Of a stretch of DNA of 64,000 nucleotides, positions 34,871 to 44,875 are shown in pieces. The position numbers and the translations under genes were made by a program. Below the pieces are notes generated by a model that did no database searches, was not told where the DNA came from, and saw only the letters and a list, made by a program, of their open reading frames with translations. Origin of the DNA: Rhizobium sp. BK650 (GTDB lineage: Bacteria; Pseudomonadota; Alphaproteobacteria; Rhizobiales; Rhizobiaceae); NCBI RefSeq assembly GCF_014195325.1, contig NZ_JACIBK010000013.1, positions 123,475-187,474 on the forward strand. Direction: 5' to 3'. How positions within the stretch are numbered: the stretch's first letter is position 1; the number at the start of each line of letters is the position of its first letter.

Positions 34871-37800
34871 TCAGTCGGGCATCCACTCGAACACGTTCTT
34901 CCCGATGTCCTCGTTAGCAAGGGGCCAGGCGGCGAGCACGTCAGCTTTGGTGATCTTCGCCGCCGCTAGCGGGAACGTGCGGTGCAGTCTCGCGAACATC
35001 GCATCGACTGTTCCCAATTGATACCAGCTAAGATCCCATCGCCAAACGCCGTGGGGCGTCGAGGTGAACAACTGACTGCCATCGCCGCTGAAGCTTACCG
35101 CTTGGACGTGATCGATTGCGGAGTCGTGCCGCATGGGTTCGCCGAGTGGCCGGCCGGTGTAAGCATCCCATATGCGCGCGGTCCCGTCGTCGCCGCCGGT
35201 GGCGACGAGGCGCCCGTCCGGACTGAAGCGCGCGCAGTAGACCCCGCGCAAGCCGTGGCTGGGTGTCGCCGCGATTGGCTTGCCTGTCGATGCTCGCCAC
35301 AGACGGACGGTGCCGTCCTTCGACGAAGTGACGATACGGTCTCCGCCGGGGTCGAAGCAGGCCGATAGGATCGCTTCCAGATGCACCAGTGGCTCGCCGA
35401 TCCGCTTGCCATTAGCCGTGTCCCACACCTGTGCCACGGACGCACAGGTGGTGACCAAACGCGTCCCATCCGGGCTGAAGGCCACTGACGAGACATTTCC
35501 AGCGTGTGCCATAGGAGCGGTCAAAGGCTGTGACGTGGCGACGTCCCATATGCGCGCGGCCCCGGGCGCATGCTCCCATTCGCCGGGAACTTCGACGTCG
35601 CAGCGAAAGACGCGGCCCCTCCTGGCGTCCATCGAAGCCGTCGCCAACCGCCCGCCGTCTTCGCTAAAGGCGACGGCGTTGACACCCCATGCGTGCTGCA
35701 GCGGCAAGCCGAGCGGCGCGCCGCTTGCGCTATCCCAGATTCGCGCCGTTCCGTCCCACGAAGCCGTCGCGAGATATCGTCCGTCGGGGCTGAACACCAC
35801 TTGTGCGATGCGCGCTTCATGCACCATGGCCGCGCCTCTGCGTTCACTGCTCTGCAAATCCCAAATCTCGGCGACGCTGTGCGGCAGCAGCGCTATCGCG
35901 CCGGACCGCGCGGTTCGGTAACGGTAACGGCCCGATGCCGTCCCCTCGGCGCCGTCCGCGACCGTAACAATGCCTTCGGAGGAGGAGATGAAAACTACCG
36001 AGCGAGTACGCCCCTCGGGCTTAAACGGAGGTGCGGACGGTGCGTTAGCTTCTGCATCCCAGAAGCGCACCGTGCCATCGAGATCCACCGCCGCCACGCG
36101 GCCCGCCGCGTCGATCGCCGTCAACAGAAATCTGTCTGAAGCCCGCCCACTACGGATCGTCGTGAGCGGTCGTATGGCCTGCCAGACGAGGCTTCTCTTC
36201 GCGGAGACCGAAAGGACCCGGCGTCCGTCGGCCGAGAAGACTACCTGATCGACCGTCTCGCCATGCAGCATTGCCGGGCCGAGCTTCTCCCCCGTCGCCG
36301 CCGACCAGATCCGCGCCATGCCATCTTGCGATGCTGTTACGACGCGCTTGCCGTCTGGACTGAAGTGGGGGGACTTTACAGGGCCGAAGTGATCGAGCCT
36401 GAGCTCCCTTTTCTCCATTGGCTTCGACTCAAGGTTCATCGCCAGGATGATAGCCGCGGTCCGTTCCTCAGCCGCATCGATCTCCCAGATACGCGCCGTG
36501 CCATCATCGCAGGCGGTGACCACCTTTCTGCCACTAGGGGAGAACGCGGCCGACCAGATCGCCTTGCCATGCCGCAAAGCGTCGCCGATCTGCTGCCCGC
36601 TTTGTGCGTCCCAGATCTTCGCTTCGCCGTCCCAAGCGGTGGTTACGACGCATCGTCCGTCCGGACTGAACGCAGCGGAGGTGATGCTCTCCGAATGCGC
36701 GAAGGGCGCGCCCAATGCTATCGTCCGCCCGGTTGCGAGATCGCTGACATGGGCCATGCCCATAACCCATCCTGTGCAGGTCAGGATGACACGTTCGGGC
36801 CGCTCGTCGAAGCTTGCCGCGATCTGCCACTCCAGTCTTTCCTTGCCGGTATCCTGCGGTGGTTCGAATGTCAGCGGTCCCAGAACGCTTTCGTGCGTCT
36901 CAAGGCTCCAGACGCAGAGCGTCAGCTTTCCCGAAACCGCGACAATACTCTGGCCGTCCGCGGATATCTTTGCCCAGGTTATGTCCTGGTGGACGAGGGC
37001 TTCACCGATCGGTTCGCCAGTAATTGCGTCAGCGATCATGACCTCGCGGTTATTCCAAGTGAGGATGAGCCGTCCGTCCGGAGAGAATCCGCCTCCACCC
37101 GACCCCTCCGACCAGGCATTCTGCGCGACGAGTGGGTTCCCGTCGACCGCCCGAAGCAGTGCGGCTTGCGCTTGAGCCGGCGCATAGTCGCGCCCCGCGG
37201 CCAGGCACGCCATCACGCCGCGGCGGACGGCGGCGACGAAATTCGCGGGCGTGGGACCGTCCGCCTCGCAGGCCCGCTCCGCCGCGGCGGCGAGGGCAAG
37301 CGCACGGTCGATCCCGACGCGGCCATAGTTCCGGCAGAGCCACAATCGGTCGTGAAGCTTTGCGCCGCTGAAATAGATATGCTGCGGCCGATCCCCATCA
37401 TAAGACTGTTCGACGACAGGCTTAAGGTCGTGAATATAAAGATGATCCGATCCGTTGGCCGGCAGGCCGGAGCGCATGGCGTTCACGAGTGCCTTCGTGA
37501 AAAGGCAATCATAGGTCACGCGTTCCTTATCGGTAGACGTGAAGACCTCGAAGGCGAGCTTGCCTTTCAATTGGTTGATCCACCTATCGGCGGCCCTCGG
37601 CGCACTTCCGCCCGAATAACAGGAGTCGAGAAGCAGGATCAGGCTCGCCAAAGGCCGTTGTTTTTGGCCCAACAGGACGTCCTTGATGCGGCCCACGAGA
37701 TCGAAGTAGTCCTCGGTGGGGGAAGCAAAACTGGCATCGCGCGGCTGAAGGTAGAAATCATCCTCCACGGCATGACCGTGGCCGAGCCAAGCCAGGATCA

Positions 37801-38053
37801 GCGTCTCGCCGTTCCTGGCACAGATATCTAGCGCCGCCTTGATCGTTTTACGGGCCATCTTGATAGTCGGATCGTCGAGGTAGCCGGCCCTTGCAAGTCC
37901 ATCCAGGTGCAGAGGAGTGCAGCCGCCGCGCTCGGCATCGGTCAGCACGTCAAACAGCGCCGCCGCCGCATCAGGCACCTTCGTGAGCTGTTGGTCGGTG
38001 CCCGCGCAGTGCGCCGCCACAACGAGCAGGCGGCGTGCGGCCGGCGCGGTCAT
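34871..38053 (-). CDS. Caspase-like peptidase fused to WD40 repeats
   Basis: 1060 residues. Residues 1-240 are a C14 caspase-like domain with the His in AWLGHGHAV (H92) and the nucleophile in LILLLDSCYSGGS (C145), the full catalytic dyad. From about 320 to the end there are roughly fourteen WD40 repeats, many ending in ARIWD with FSPDGR starts (for example SPDGRCVVTTAWDGEAKIWD). In bacterial conflict systems such fusions pair a self-destructive protease with a sensing or assembly propeller. It has no signal peptide, so it is cytoplasmic. It overlaps the upstream hydrolase by 4 bp. Confidence 0.95.
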   Translation of the reverse strand: MTAPAARRLLVVAAHCAGTDQQLTKVPDAAAALFDVLTDAERGGCTPLHLDGLARAGYLDDPTIKMARKTIKAALDICARNGETLILAWLGHGHAVEDDFYLQPRDASFASPTEDYFDLVGRIKDVLLGQKQRPLASLILLLDSCYSGGSAPRAADRWINQLKGKLAFEVFTSTDKERVTYDCLFTKALVNAMRSGLPANGSDHLYIHDLKPVVEQSYDGDRPQHIYFSGAKLHDRLWLCRNYGRVGIDRALALAAAAERACEADGPTPANFVAAVRRGVMACLAAGRDYAPAQAQAALLRAVDGNPLVAQNAWSEGSGGGGFSPDGRLILTWNNREVMIADAITGEPIGEALVHQDITWAKISADGQSIVAVSGKLTLCVWSLETHESVLGPLTFEPPQDTGKERLEWQIAASFDERPERVILTCTGWVMGMAHVSDLATGRTIALGAPFAHSESITSAAFSPDGRCVVTTAWDGEAKIWDAQSGQQIGDALRHGKAIWSAAFSPSGRKVVTACDDGTARIWEIDAAEERTAAIILAMNLESKPMEKRELRLDHFGPVKSPHFSPDGKRVVTASQDGMARIWSAATGEKLGPAMLHGETVDQVVFSADGRRVLSVSAKRSLVWQAIRPLTTIRSGRASDRFLLTAIDAAGRVAAVDLDGTVRFWDAEANAPSAPPFKPEGRTRSVVFISSSEGIVTVADGAEGTASGRYRYRTARSGAIALLPHSVAEIWDLQSSERRGAAMVHEARIAQVVFSPDGRYLATASWDGTARIWDSASGAPLGLPLQHAWGVNAVAFSEDGGRLATASMDARRGRVFRCDVEVPGEWEHAPGAARIWDVATSQPLTAPMAHAGNVSSVAFSPDGTRLVTTCASVAQVWDTANGKRIGEPLVHLEAILSACFDPGGDRIVTSSKDGTVRLWRASTGKPIAATPSHGLRGVYCARFSPDGRLVATGGDDGTARIWDAYTGRPLGEPMRHDSAIDHVQAVSFSGDGSQLFTSTPHGVWRWDLSWYQLGTVDAMFARLHRTFPLAAAKITKADVLAAWPLANEDIGKNVFEWMPD

Positions 38054-38985
38054 GCGAGCACCGCGCCCATCGCCTCTCCGACCTCTTGCTTGACAAGGTA
38101 GTGCTCAGCGCTGTGCGGATCATCCTCGTTGTCGACGGCCCAATTGTCGAAACGGGCCTCGCCGGGCATCGCCCCGCAAAACAGCGGCGCAAGGTTCGGC
38201 ACTGCGGCGACAAGGTCGTTCCTGTCGGCAACGTTCACCCACTGGAGGACCTGTCTTGGGAAGCTTGGGGGCGGCCGCAGCCTGTCGAACACGATCGAAG
38301 GCAGGCCCAGCGGCGAGCCGAGCGTCAGCAGCAAGAGAAGCGGGCGGTCGAGGCGGTGGGCCGCTTCATAGGCCGCGACCGAGCCGAGCGAGTGCCCGAT
38401 GATGACGCGCGTATCGGCGGTGACCAACTTTGCGACGCGTTGCTGCACAGTCTCGCGAATCAGATCGTCGGTGAGATACTTGGTCACCTGCCGGAGAGTC
38501 TGGTTCACGAACAGGCTCACGAAGGCAAACCCCACGTGGGCAACGCCGGGCACCCGGCAGAGCGCCGTCACCGCGCTGCGGCCCAACGCGCGGGCTCCCA
38601 TCTGCTCCTGTCCAGGGGCAGGGCCGGCAAGATCGATCAACTCGTCGCGGGCGTCGCTCCTGGTATTGAAGTCCTTTGCCTGCTCCGCTGCATTTTGCAG
38701 CCAGTTCAGTGCGATCGCCTCGCTAAGGGCTTCCTGCTCGGCGCTAAGGGGCTCGTCATCGCCTTCGCCCATTTTCTCTCCCGGCCTGCCGAACAGATCG
38801 CCATAATAGGCCATTCGCGCGTCGATGCGCCCAGCCACGCCGATTGGCTTGCGCAGCCGATCAGCGATCGCCTGGAAGCCAGCGATCTCCAGCCCACCGG
38901 CCAAGGCCAGGACCCAGTCGTTTTCCGCTTTCGGTCCTGCCGTCTGCTGATTTGCGATGCCGTGAATGAAGACTACCTCGGACAT
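38050..38985 (-). CDS. Alpha/beta hydrolase (lipase/esterase-like) coupled to the caspase gene
   Basis: 311 residues from the ATG at 38985 with GAGGGG upstream. The oxyanion region is EVVFIHGIANQQ and the nucleophile elbow is VIIGHSLGSVAAYEA. The catalytic acid and His are probably in NVADRNDLVAAVP and DPHSAEHYL. It has a PGAP1/lipase-like outline, with no signal peptide. The operon with the caspase-WD40 protein suggests an effector or a partner that the caspase activates by cleavage; this is inference. Confidence 0.85.
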   Translation of the reverse strand: MSEVVFIHGIANQQTAGPKAENDWVLALAGGLEIAGFQAIADRLRKPIGVAGRIDARMAYYGDLFGRPGEKMGEGDDEPLSAEQEALSEAIALNWLQNAAEQAKDFNTRSDARDELIDLAGPAPGQEQMGARALGRSAVTALCRVPGVAHVGFAFVSLFVNQTLRQVTKYLTDDLIRETVQQRVAKLVTADTRVIIGHSLGSVAAYEAAHRLDRPLLLLLTLGSPLGLPSIVFDRLRPPPSFPRQVLQWVNVADRNDLVAAVPNLAPLFCGAMPGEARFDNWAVDNEDDPHSAEHYLVKQEVGEAMGAVLA

Positions 38986-39165
38986 CTTCCCCTCGCTGTC
39001 GTGCCGCCGGTATCTATCGCCTAAGATAATAGCGTCGCGCGTAATCATTGGCACTTATTTTCAACGCAGTTGCGTCCGAAATACAGGGCGCGTTTTACGA
39101 GATGCGTTCCGGGATGATCCAAATTACTTCTTGCACTTCGATCTGAGTCCGGCCCCAATTGCATT

Positions 39166-39238
39166 GGATAGTCTGAAACGAAAGCGGCTTTCGGAAGAAC
39201 AGATCATTGCCGTCATGCACGAGATACAAATGTCGTGA
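39166..39238 (+). pseudogene. IS3-family orfA, N-terminal scrap
   Basis: LKRKRLSEEQIIAVMHE followed by a stop matches the start of IS3-group OrfA proteins (the KRKRFSEEQII pattern). Only about 20 codons remain, between the hydrolase promoter and the 3' end of the metalloprotease. The rest of 38986-39318 shows no gene. Confidence 0.6.
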
Positions 39239-39318
39239 CAGCAGCCATTGGTGTTTGCCAGCCGTTCGAGCGGCTCACGATCGCTTCTGCGGGCTCCCGA
39301 GCAGGACAACTCCGGCGC

Positions 39319-41645
39319 TCAGGGTTGAACACCCAACACAAAGGTTTCCCAATCCTGCGGATTGGTCTTATCCGCGCCGACGGCCGCCCCTCCGCCATTG
39401 TTAGCCGTCCAGAAATGGCTCTCGTCGATGCATTGAATGGTCACTCTCGGGCTGTTTGACACGTCAAGATAGAAGGTTTCCCAGGGGCCGATCGCTGTCG
39501 CCTCTGCGATTAAATGAGAGCCTCCGCCGCCGACGGCGCCCACGTAGTGACTGTCGTGGGTTTGGAAAACAACCAGTCGTCGCTGCTTGCCGGAATCTGT
39601 GGTGACAGTCCTAAGGTCCAACATTCGCAGCTTTTCCCAGTCGCCGATCAACTCACCCTCTGCACCCATTCCGTCGCCGCCGCCATTCTTGGCTTGGACA
39701 AAATGTCCGTCAGAGGCTTGCAGAACAACGATGGAGTTACCCTGGTATTGACTCATCGCTGGCTTGAAGTCCGGATCCGGAGACCAAGAGGCGATATTCA
39801 CCTGACCGGCTGGGTCAATGAAAGCGATGTCGAGAGACTCTTTGTGGCGCGAGAATGCCGAGAGCCCGCCCGATAGCTGCCGCAACACAGCGCCCAGTAA
39901 CTCCTCCTCCCAGGCGGCTCCTTTCCAGAGCTGCAAACTCAGCGGCGTGGTACCAAATACGACCGCGTCGTTCAGCCCAATCGGGATGGCCGCAGTGATA
40001 GCCGTGGCGGGATCAAAACTCATTTTCCCGACCACTCCCCAGCTTTGAGCATCGGGCGAGGCGATATCCGGGGTTGCCCACAAGCTGCGATCAGGGTTAG
40101 CCGCATCGACACCGTAGATCCTGCCACGGATGGGAGCGCCTGTGGTGGCTCCGATGTGTCGAACGGCCCGCGGTGGTGCGGATGTCCAGTCACCGCGCAA
40201 GCCCTGATCGATGACTTCAACTCGCGAGACCTGCCGGTCCGGGCGAACCCCGCAGAGCAAAGTGCTGTCTTCATCGATTTTCGCGCAGGCTAGCGAGGTT
40301 TTGGCTCCCAGCCCACCTCCCGGCAATGTCTCCCAAACCGGCGAAAAACCGCCGCCCAGCCGCTTGCGCCTTCTGACTAGACCCTCGGTATCTGTCACAA
40401 ATACCTCAACCAGCCCTGCGTGCCGCGAAATCGCGGCGATACCACCTTGAGGGTCGCATTTAACTCCGTCAATGACTTGCCAGGGCAGCAATTCCCACCC
40501 GTGCCCATTGAAATGATTGAAGCGGACGTCCCCGGCAGTGTCGATGACAAATGCGTCCGCCAATTCCCCGGAGGCGGCCGTCGCCACCTGAGCGGCCGGA
40601 TCGCAGGTGACCCCCGACAGCGCAACAGAGCCACGCCAGGAGCTGCGCTCGAATTCGATGGTCACTCCCTCGGGGCTGACCTCGTTGACAGTTATGCGGA
40701 TGGGCGCGATTCCGAGCGAGATCGCGGTGTTGGCGGCGGCAGGCTCGTTCGCGAGCAATAAGCTATCGCCCGATGAAGTGCTCAGGTAAACGCGAAGTCG
40801 AAGAGCCGGCAACGGATTGAGCGCACTCGGAAAGTTGCGGTCCCAAGCGGTCGATTCGCGAATGCAGGCGTAAATGCGACCGGCATCCGGACCCCATCCA
40901 TCGAGCGTAGCCAACACTGCAGGTCCCCTGTTTTCCGCGGGAGCAGGTGCTCCGTGCCAAGGCTTCAAAAGGGCTGAACCCAATGCCTGCTGATCGACAC
41001 GGCGCACTCTCGGGGCATCGGCATCTATCCAACCGCACTGGTCGACGAGAGCAGGGTTCATTCCAGGACCGGTGTCGCGCGACGTGCTGACCGCGATGAG
41101 CGCGGGAAATGTAGCGTCGACGAAAGTAAACTTCGTATCCTCACCACCCATTATACAGGTAGGGTCGCCGTATTCCTCACGGAAGAATGGAACAGTAGTA
41201 TCGGCATGACCGGCTTTGCGGGTGCCGCGCCATTCGAAATAGTGACCCATTTCGTGGCTGACGCCGGCTGGAGAAATCAACGTTGCATGGACGTAGCAGT
41301 TGGAGTCGCCCCTCTTGCTGGAAGGTCTGCGTCGTTGGTAATTAGTAAAACCTCCACCCCGTCCGCGAGTAGCCCTTTATCTTTGGCTTGCGCTCCGGCC
41401 TGATCAATCTTCTCACGCGTCGTGAGCTTTCTCCAATCGGCTAATGTCTGGCTCAATTGAAGGGCAACATCGTTATCCCAGGTCAAATTGATGCGGCCAC
41501 CTGACATGTCGCGCCAATAATTGGTGAGGGAGGCTTTGAGACCGGCGGAATAGGCGCCTGAAATACGACCTACCGGGCCAGGGACGAGATTTCCTTCTTC
41601 GTCCGACACGAAGCTCTCGACTAACACGAACGCCACATCCATCAT
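39319..41645 (-). pseudogene. Zinc metalloprotease with fascin-like C-terminus, frameshifted
   Basis: Two overlapping leftward frames form one gene. The first (41277-41645, 122 residues, MMDVAFVLVESFVSDEEG) ends at a short GGGG run. The second continues NCYVHATLISPAGVSHEMGHYFEW after one missing G is supplied. HEMGH is the zinc-binding HExxH motif. The central region has beta-propeller-like repeats (about 200-520 of the second frame). The C-terminal about 130 residues hold a fascin/beta-trefoil-like module (GHFVQAKNGGGDGMGAEGEL, then SHFWTANNGGGAAVGAD). It may be a recent pseudogene, a sequencing error or a slippage-controlled protein. The function was probably that of a secreted or delivered protease. 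Confidence 0.75.
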
Positions 41646-42359
41646 TCCTGCTCCCGGTTGACGGTCACTCGCTCAGGCCTTCCGATTTACCCATAAGCAA
41701 CTGGGGGATGCGGAGCGATCATTATCGAAGCATTTCGCCTGATATGCAGAATGAGATTAGCTGTATTTTGAACGAGCTGATCCAGAGGATCGATCGCAAG
41801 GGGAAATGTGATAGGCGATCTGGGGCATATCGGTTGGCGCTAAAGGCGATGCCTCGTCGCATTCTCGGATGGTCAGCTGTGTTCGTGGCCCTGGATGTCA
41901 ATTGTCGGTGATAGTGCCACAGAGATGGTGTTCTGGCAATGTCCTCTGGAGCGCTCGCTCTCGCGGTGGTTGCGCGGCTTACTACAATTGGGGCCGACGT
42001 CGGCATTTACATCCTAGACTTTGCCGCCGGCGGCGGCATCGCACCTGAAGGTCTTCAATAAAGCTGCTGGAGTCCGGATTGGGGAACTCGACGCCAATGA
42101 CAGCTTCTTGATGATGGCCCCGCTTGAAAACGGTGCCACCGGAGTCGTCCACGCGACCCGATGAGCAACTGCTGTGGGTTGAACGTGGAGGCACCATCGG
42201 CGAGGCCTCCTGACCAGCCTCAGCGTGGGCCGCGAACTCGGTGACGACGGCAACGAGTTCGGCTATTACCGCATCTCGGCCGGTGGTGACGACCGTCGAT
42301 TGCCGTTGTTTACTGATTGTGGCCGCGTTATGACCTTTCAATTATCTGTGGGGTAGTCC
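41646..42359. other. Gap without a supported gene
   Basis: About 714 bp. Short frames exist on both strands but none has convincing start signals or familiar motifs. A plus-strand stretch near 42215-42290 (GRELGDDGNEFGYYRIS) looks coding but is interrupted, so it may be decayed DNA. Confidence 0.4.
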
Positions 42360-42590
42360 ATGACCACGGGTCCTATCAAGCCTCGTGATGAAGCGCTGAC
42401 ATCAGACGATCTTGCAATCTGCGATCGCGTTCTCGCAGCTGTCAAAGCGGAATTCAGTCTCGACGAGGGAAGCAAAGAGCTCACTCGATCAGCATCCATC
42501 ATTATCGAACTTTATCGACAAGGTGTTCGCAACGAGCAGCAGTTGAAAATGCTCGTCTATGCAGCGCGCGGCAAATTTGACGCGCTGTAA
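42360..42590 (+). CDS. Small hypothetical protein
   Basis: 76 residues (MTTGPIKPRDEALTSDDLAI, then SASIIIELYRQGVRNEQQL). Helical, with a GGGG ribosome site just before the ATG. It resembles small conserved rhizobial proteins with an LARIIIxLYxxGVRDE-type segment. Function unknown. Flanked by gaps. Confidence 0.65.
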   Translation: MTTGPIKPRDEALTSDDLAICDRVLAAVKAEFSLDEGSKELTRSASIIIELYRQGVRNEQQLKMLVYAARGKFDAL

Positions 42591-42879
42591 ATGTGAACAT
42601 TTACAAGAATGCGGGAGAGACCGGCTGGGATTGACGCCATGTATCGTCGGCGGGGATTTACTTCGTCGCCAAAATCCGCACAATTTCGCGATCAGGTCGT
42701 GCTAGCGCTGCACCGGGAGTTGGTCGAACTGATCTTGCTAGAGCTGACCGACGGCAGGATCTCATCAAAGAGGTAATCGAGGGCGCTTGATACTGAGAGG
42801 GTGTAGTCTCACGCGCTGTGTTCTGCCAGAAGCTTAAGGCCAAGGGCGCGCGGTCAGCCGTCTCTTTGCGCGCCAATCA

Positions 42880-43860
42880 TTAAAATTCTTCGAGGATCGC
42901 CCTCGCGACCGCGGCGGCACAAACGCTGGCATAGGTCTGCCAGTCGTCATTCTTTCTAACGTCGCCATAGTCGCATATGCCCCTGACATTCAGATAGGCG
43001 AGACCGGCCGACGCGGCCGCGATCGCAACGCCTGCGCCCTCCATCTCATATGCGATCATGCCGTAGGCTTGGTTCAACTTGTCGCGGTACTTCTCGTCCT
43101 TGAGCAGCGTGCTTGCCGAACCGATCGTGCCGACATGGAGGTAGGGTGCATCCGCGGGCCTTTGATAGGTCAATCCCTTGGTATAGTTGCGACCGGCGGA
43201 ATTCGGATCGCGATCGCCGTCCGGGCGGGTGGAACTGCGGACTTTATCGCTACCCCGGCGTATATAGCCGTCCCAGGGCTTTTCGGCGACCTCGGGGCCT
43301 GTTCGCTCCTGCAGCGAGCGGAGGCGATCGACTGCGTCGAGCAGTTCGCGATCTCCAGGCGCGATATTGTCGCCGCGAAGCAGGAACTTGCCGTCGCTTC
43401 GTTTGACGTGGTCGTATTGAATCAGCTTGTCGCCAACTACGACGTCGCCCAGCCGCACGTCCTTTTCCTTGTCGGAAAGATTGGGTTGTCCAGCCGCAAT
43501 GCCGATGAGCACCACGCGCTTCAGAAAATGGCACTTCGCAACGACACGGGCGGTGGCGGCCGCGGCCTGCGCTATTCCCTGCCCCGTCGTGCCTGCGATT
43601 GCGACATAGATATCGTTGCCGACTTTGTCCTGGAGGGTCACATAGCGAACCTTGAGGTCGGACCTGAACGGGGTCGGAATTACCTCAGCGTCACCGAAGA
43701 TCACTTCGGTTGCGGCCAGTTCGTGCGGAATGGCGTTGATGACGGCAGAGTTGAGGCGCTTATAGACCGCAGCCCGCTTACGAACGATTTCCTCGAGCAC
43801 CTGATTTGGCTGCATGTCGCTCTCTGGCCGGCCGGTATCGTGATGAACGTCGGCGGCCAT
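42880..43860 (-). CDS. Phosphorylase/nucleosidase-fold protein (PNP_UDP_1, MTA/SAH nucleosidase-like)
   Basis: 326 residues. VVLIGIAAGQPNLSDKEKDV then LGDVVVGDKLIQYD is the base/phosphate-binding region. YGMIAYEMEGAGVAIAAASA carries the catalytic-type Glu pair, and LNVRGICDYGDVRKND holds the purine-binding Asp. It is longer than MTAN (about 230) because of an insert near 150-220. Such nucleosidase domains are used as NAD/nucleotide-depleting effectors in some conflict systems. The start may instead be ATG 43815 (MQPNQVLEEI). It lies 6 bp after a helical protein gene, so the pair is an operon. Confidence 0.85.
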   Translation of the reverse strand: MAADVHHDTGRPESDMQPNQVLEEIVRKRAAVYKRLNSAVINAIPHELAATEVIFGDAEVIPTPFRSDLKVRYVTLQDKVGNDIYVAIAGTTGQGIAQAAAATARVVAKCHFLKRVVLIGIAAGQPNLSDKEKDVRLGDVVVGDKLIQYDHVKRSDGKFLLRGDNIAPGDRELLDAVDRLRSLQERTGPEVAEKPWDGYIRRGSDKVRSSTRPDGDRDPNSAGRNYTKGLTYQRPADAPYLHVGTIGSASTLLKDEKYRDKLNQAYGMIAYEMEGAGVAIAAASAGLAYLNVRGICDYGDVRKNDDWQTYASVCAAAVARAILEEF

Positions 43861-43866
43861 GGACTA

Positions 43867-44262
43867 TTACGCCTGCACCAGCGCCAGAGCGCGTTCTGCT
43901 GCCCCGAACTGGCCGAAATGCGCGAACGCCTCGGCCGCTTCCAAGGCATACATGTCGCGGCTCATCCCTTTGCCGATCTGGTCGAAGAGTTTCGCCTGCG
44001 CCACGAGGACATTTCCGACATATTTTTCTTGTTCCGTTGCAAGCAGGAACTCATGAAGCAGGTCGCAATAGGCGATTGCCGCACGCTCGCCCTCAAGGTT
44101 TGCGATATAGAAGCAGAAGTCTACGTATAGGCTAAGATCGTCGGCAGTCAGCGATGACGTGCCGATCGTGCCGGATATCGATCCGGTTTCCTTGTATCGC
44201 GAATAGAGCGCCGAAAAGAACGCGTTGATGTTCAATCCCAATTGGCGATGATTCTCATACAT
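43867..44262 (-). CDS. Helical partner of the nucleosidase
   Basis: 131 residues, all helical (LNINAFFSALYSRYKETGSI, then DDLSLYVDFCFYIANLEGER, then TPR-like YALEAAEAFAHFGQFGAAER). No catalytic motif. It is immediately upstream of the nucleosidase and probably a regulatory or sensing subunit of a two-gene effector unit. Family not recognised. Confidence 0.65.
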   Translation of the reverse strand: MYENHRQLGLNINAFFSALYSRYKETGSISGTIGTSSLTADDLSLYVDFCFYIANLEGERAAIAYCDLLHEFLLATEQEKYVGNVLVAQAKLFDQIGKGMSRDMYALEAAEAFAHFGQFGAAERALALVQA

Positions 44263-44561
44263 TGGGTTTACCCAAACTCCAGCTCGTCAAACGAACCCGG
44301 CTTTCGTCATGCCTTGATGAAACATCATCTGGCCGAACCTCTCAAGTGGTAGACCGGGCTACATAGAGAGGAAACTTTTAAGTTGTGTCAACAAGCATTA
44401 CAGTCTGATTTGGTTAATAATTGGAAAACGGCGACGGAGTTAGATGTCATTTTCGTCGAATTTATGAGCCGAATATATCTTTGTAGGGCTGTCGTTACCG
44501 ATCGCCTACCGCTTTTGGACGCTGTCTGGAGGAAACCTCGCCGTGCTGCGGTTGGAATGCT

Positions 44562-44875
44562 CACTGGGTATGCTGAATGGCCGTTTCAACTCCTCAAAGG
44601 CAAGCTGCTGATGCGGACAGCGGAATCTGCTTAATTCATTGAGCCCGCGCCAATGGATCTTCGCCCGATATGTCGGCCGCGTATCGCGAAGGCCATGGCG
44701 AAGCAGGAAGCTCAGGAGTTGTTGCTTGGCAATCTTCAACGCTTCCAAAGCCTGCTTGCGGGTTCGGATCAGATCGCGGATAGCCTTCTACTCTTCATCT
44801 GGCGTCTAGACCGGGGTGAGTTCCCCGGCTCGCCATAATTGGATAAGAATTTCCGCATCTTGTCGATCAACTCAG
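44562..44875 (-). pseudogene. IS110-family transposase remnant
   Basis: The leftward frame reads VDRQDAEILIQLWRAGELTP, stop, TPDEE, stop, then KAIRDLIRTRKQALEALKIA and LLSFLLRHGLRDT, matching the middle of IS110 transposases (DAxxLARLxRAGELTPVxxPDxExEAxRDLxRxR). Two in-frame stops and missing ends show decay. Flanking DNA at 44263-44561 has only unsupported short frames. Confidence 0.8.

Noticed and set aside
36263..37831. 522-codon open frame opposite the caspase-WD40 gene
   Set aside because: No motifs; antisense shadow of a repeat-rich gene with clear catalytic and WD40 motifs.
44383..44634. 83-codon plus-strand frame near the IS110 remnant
   Set aside because: It overlaps the antisense of the IS110 remnant, has no ribosome site and no known family.
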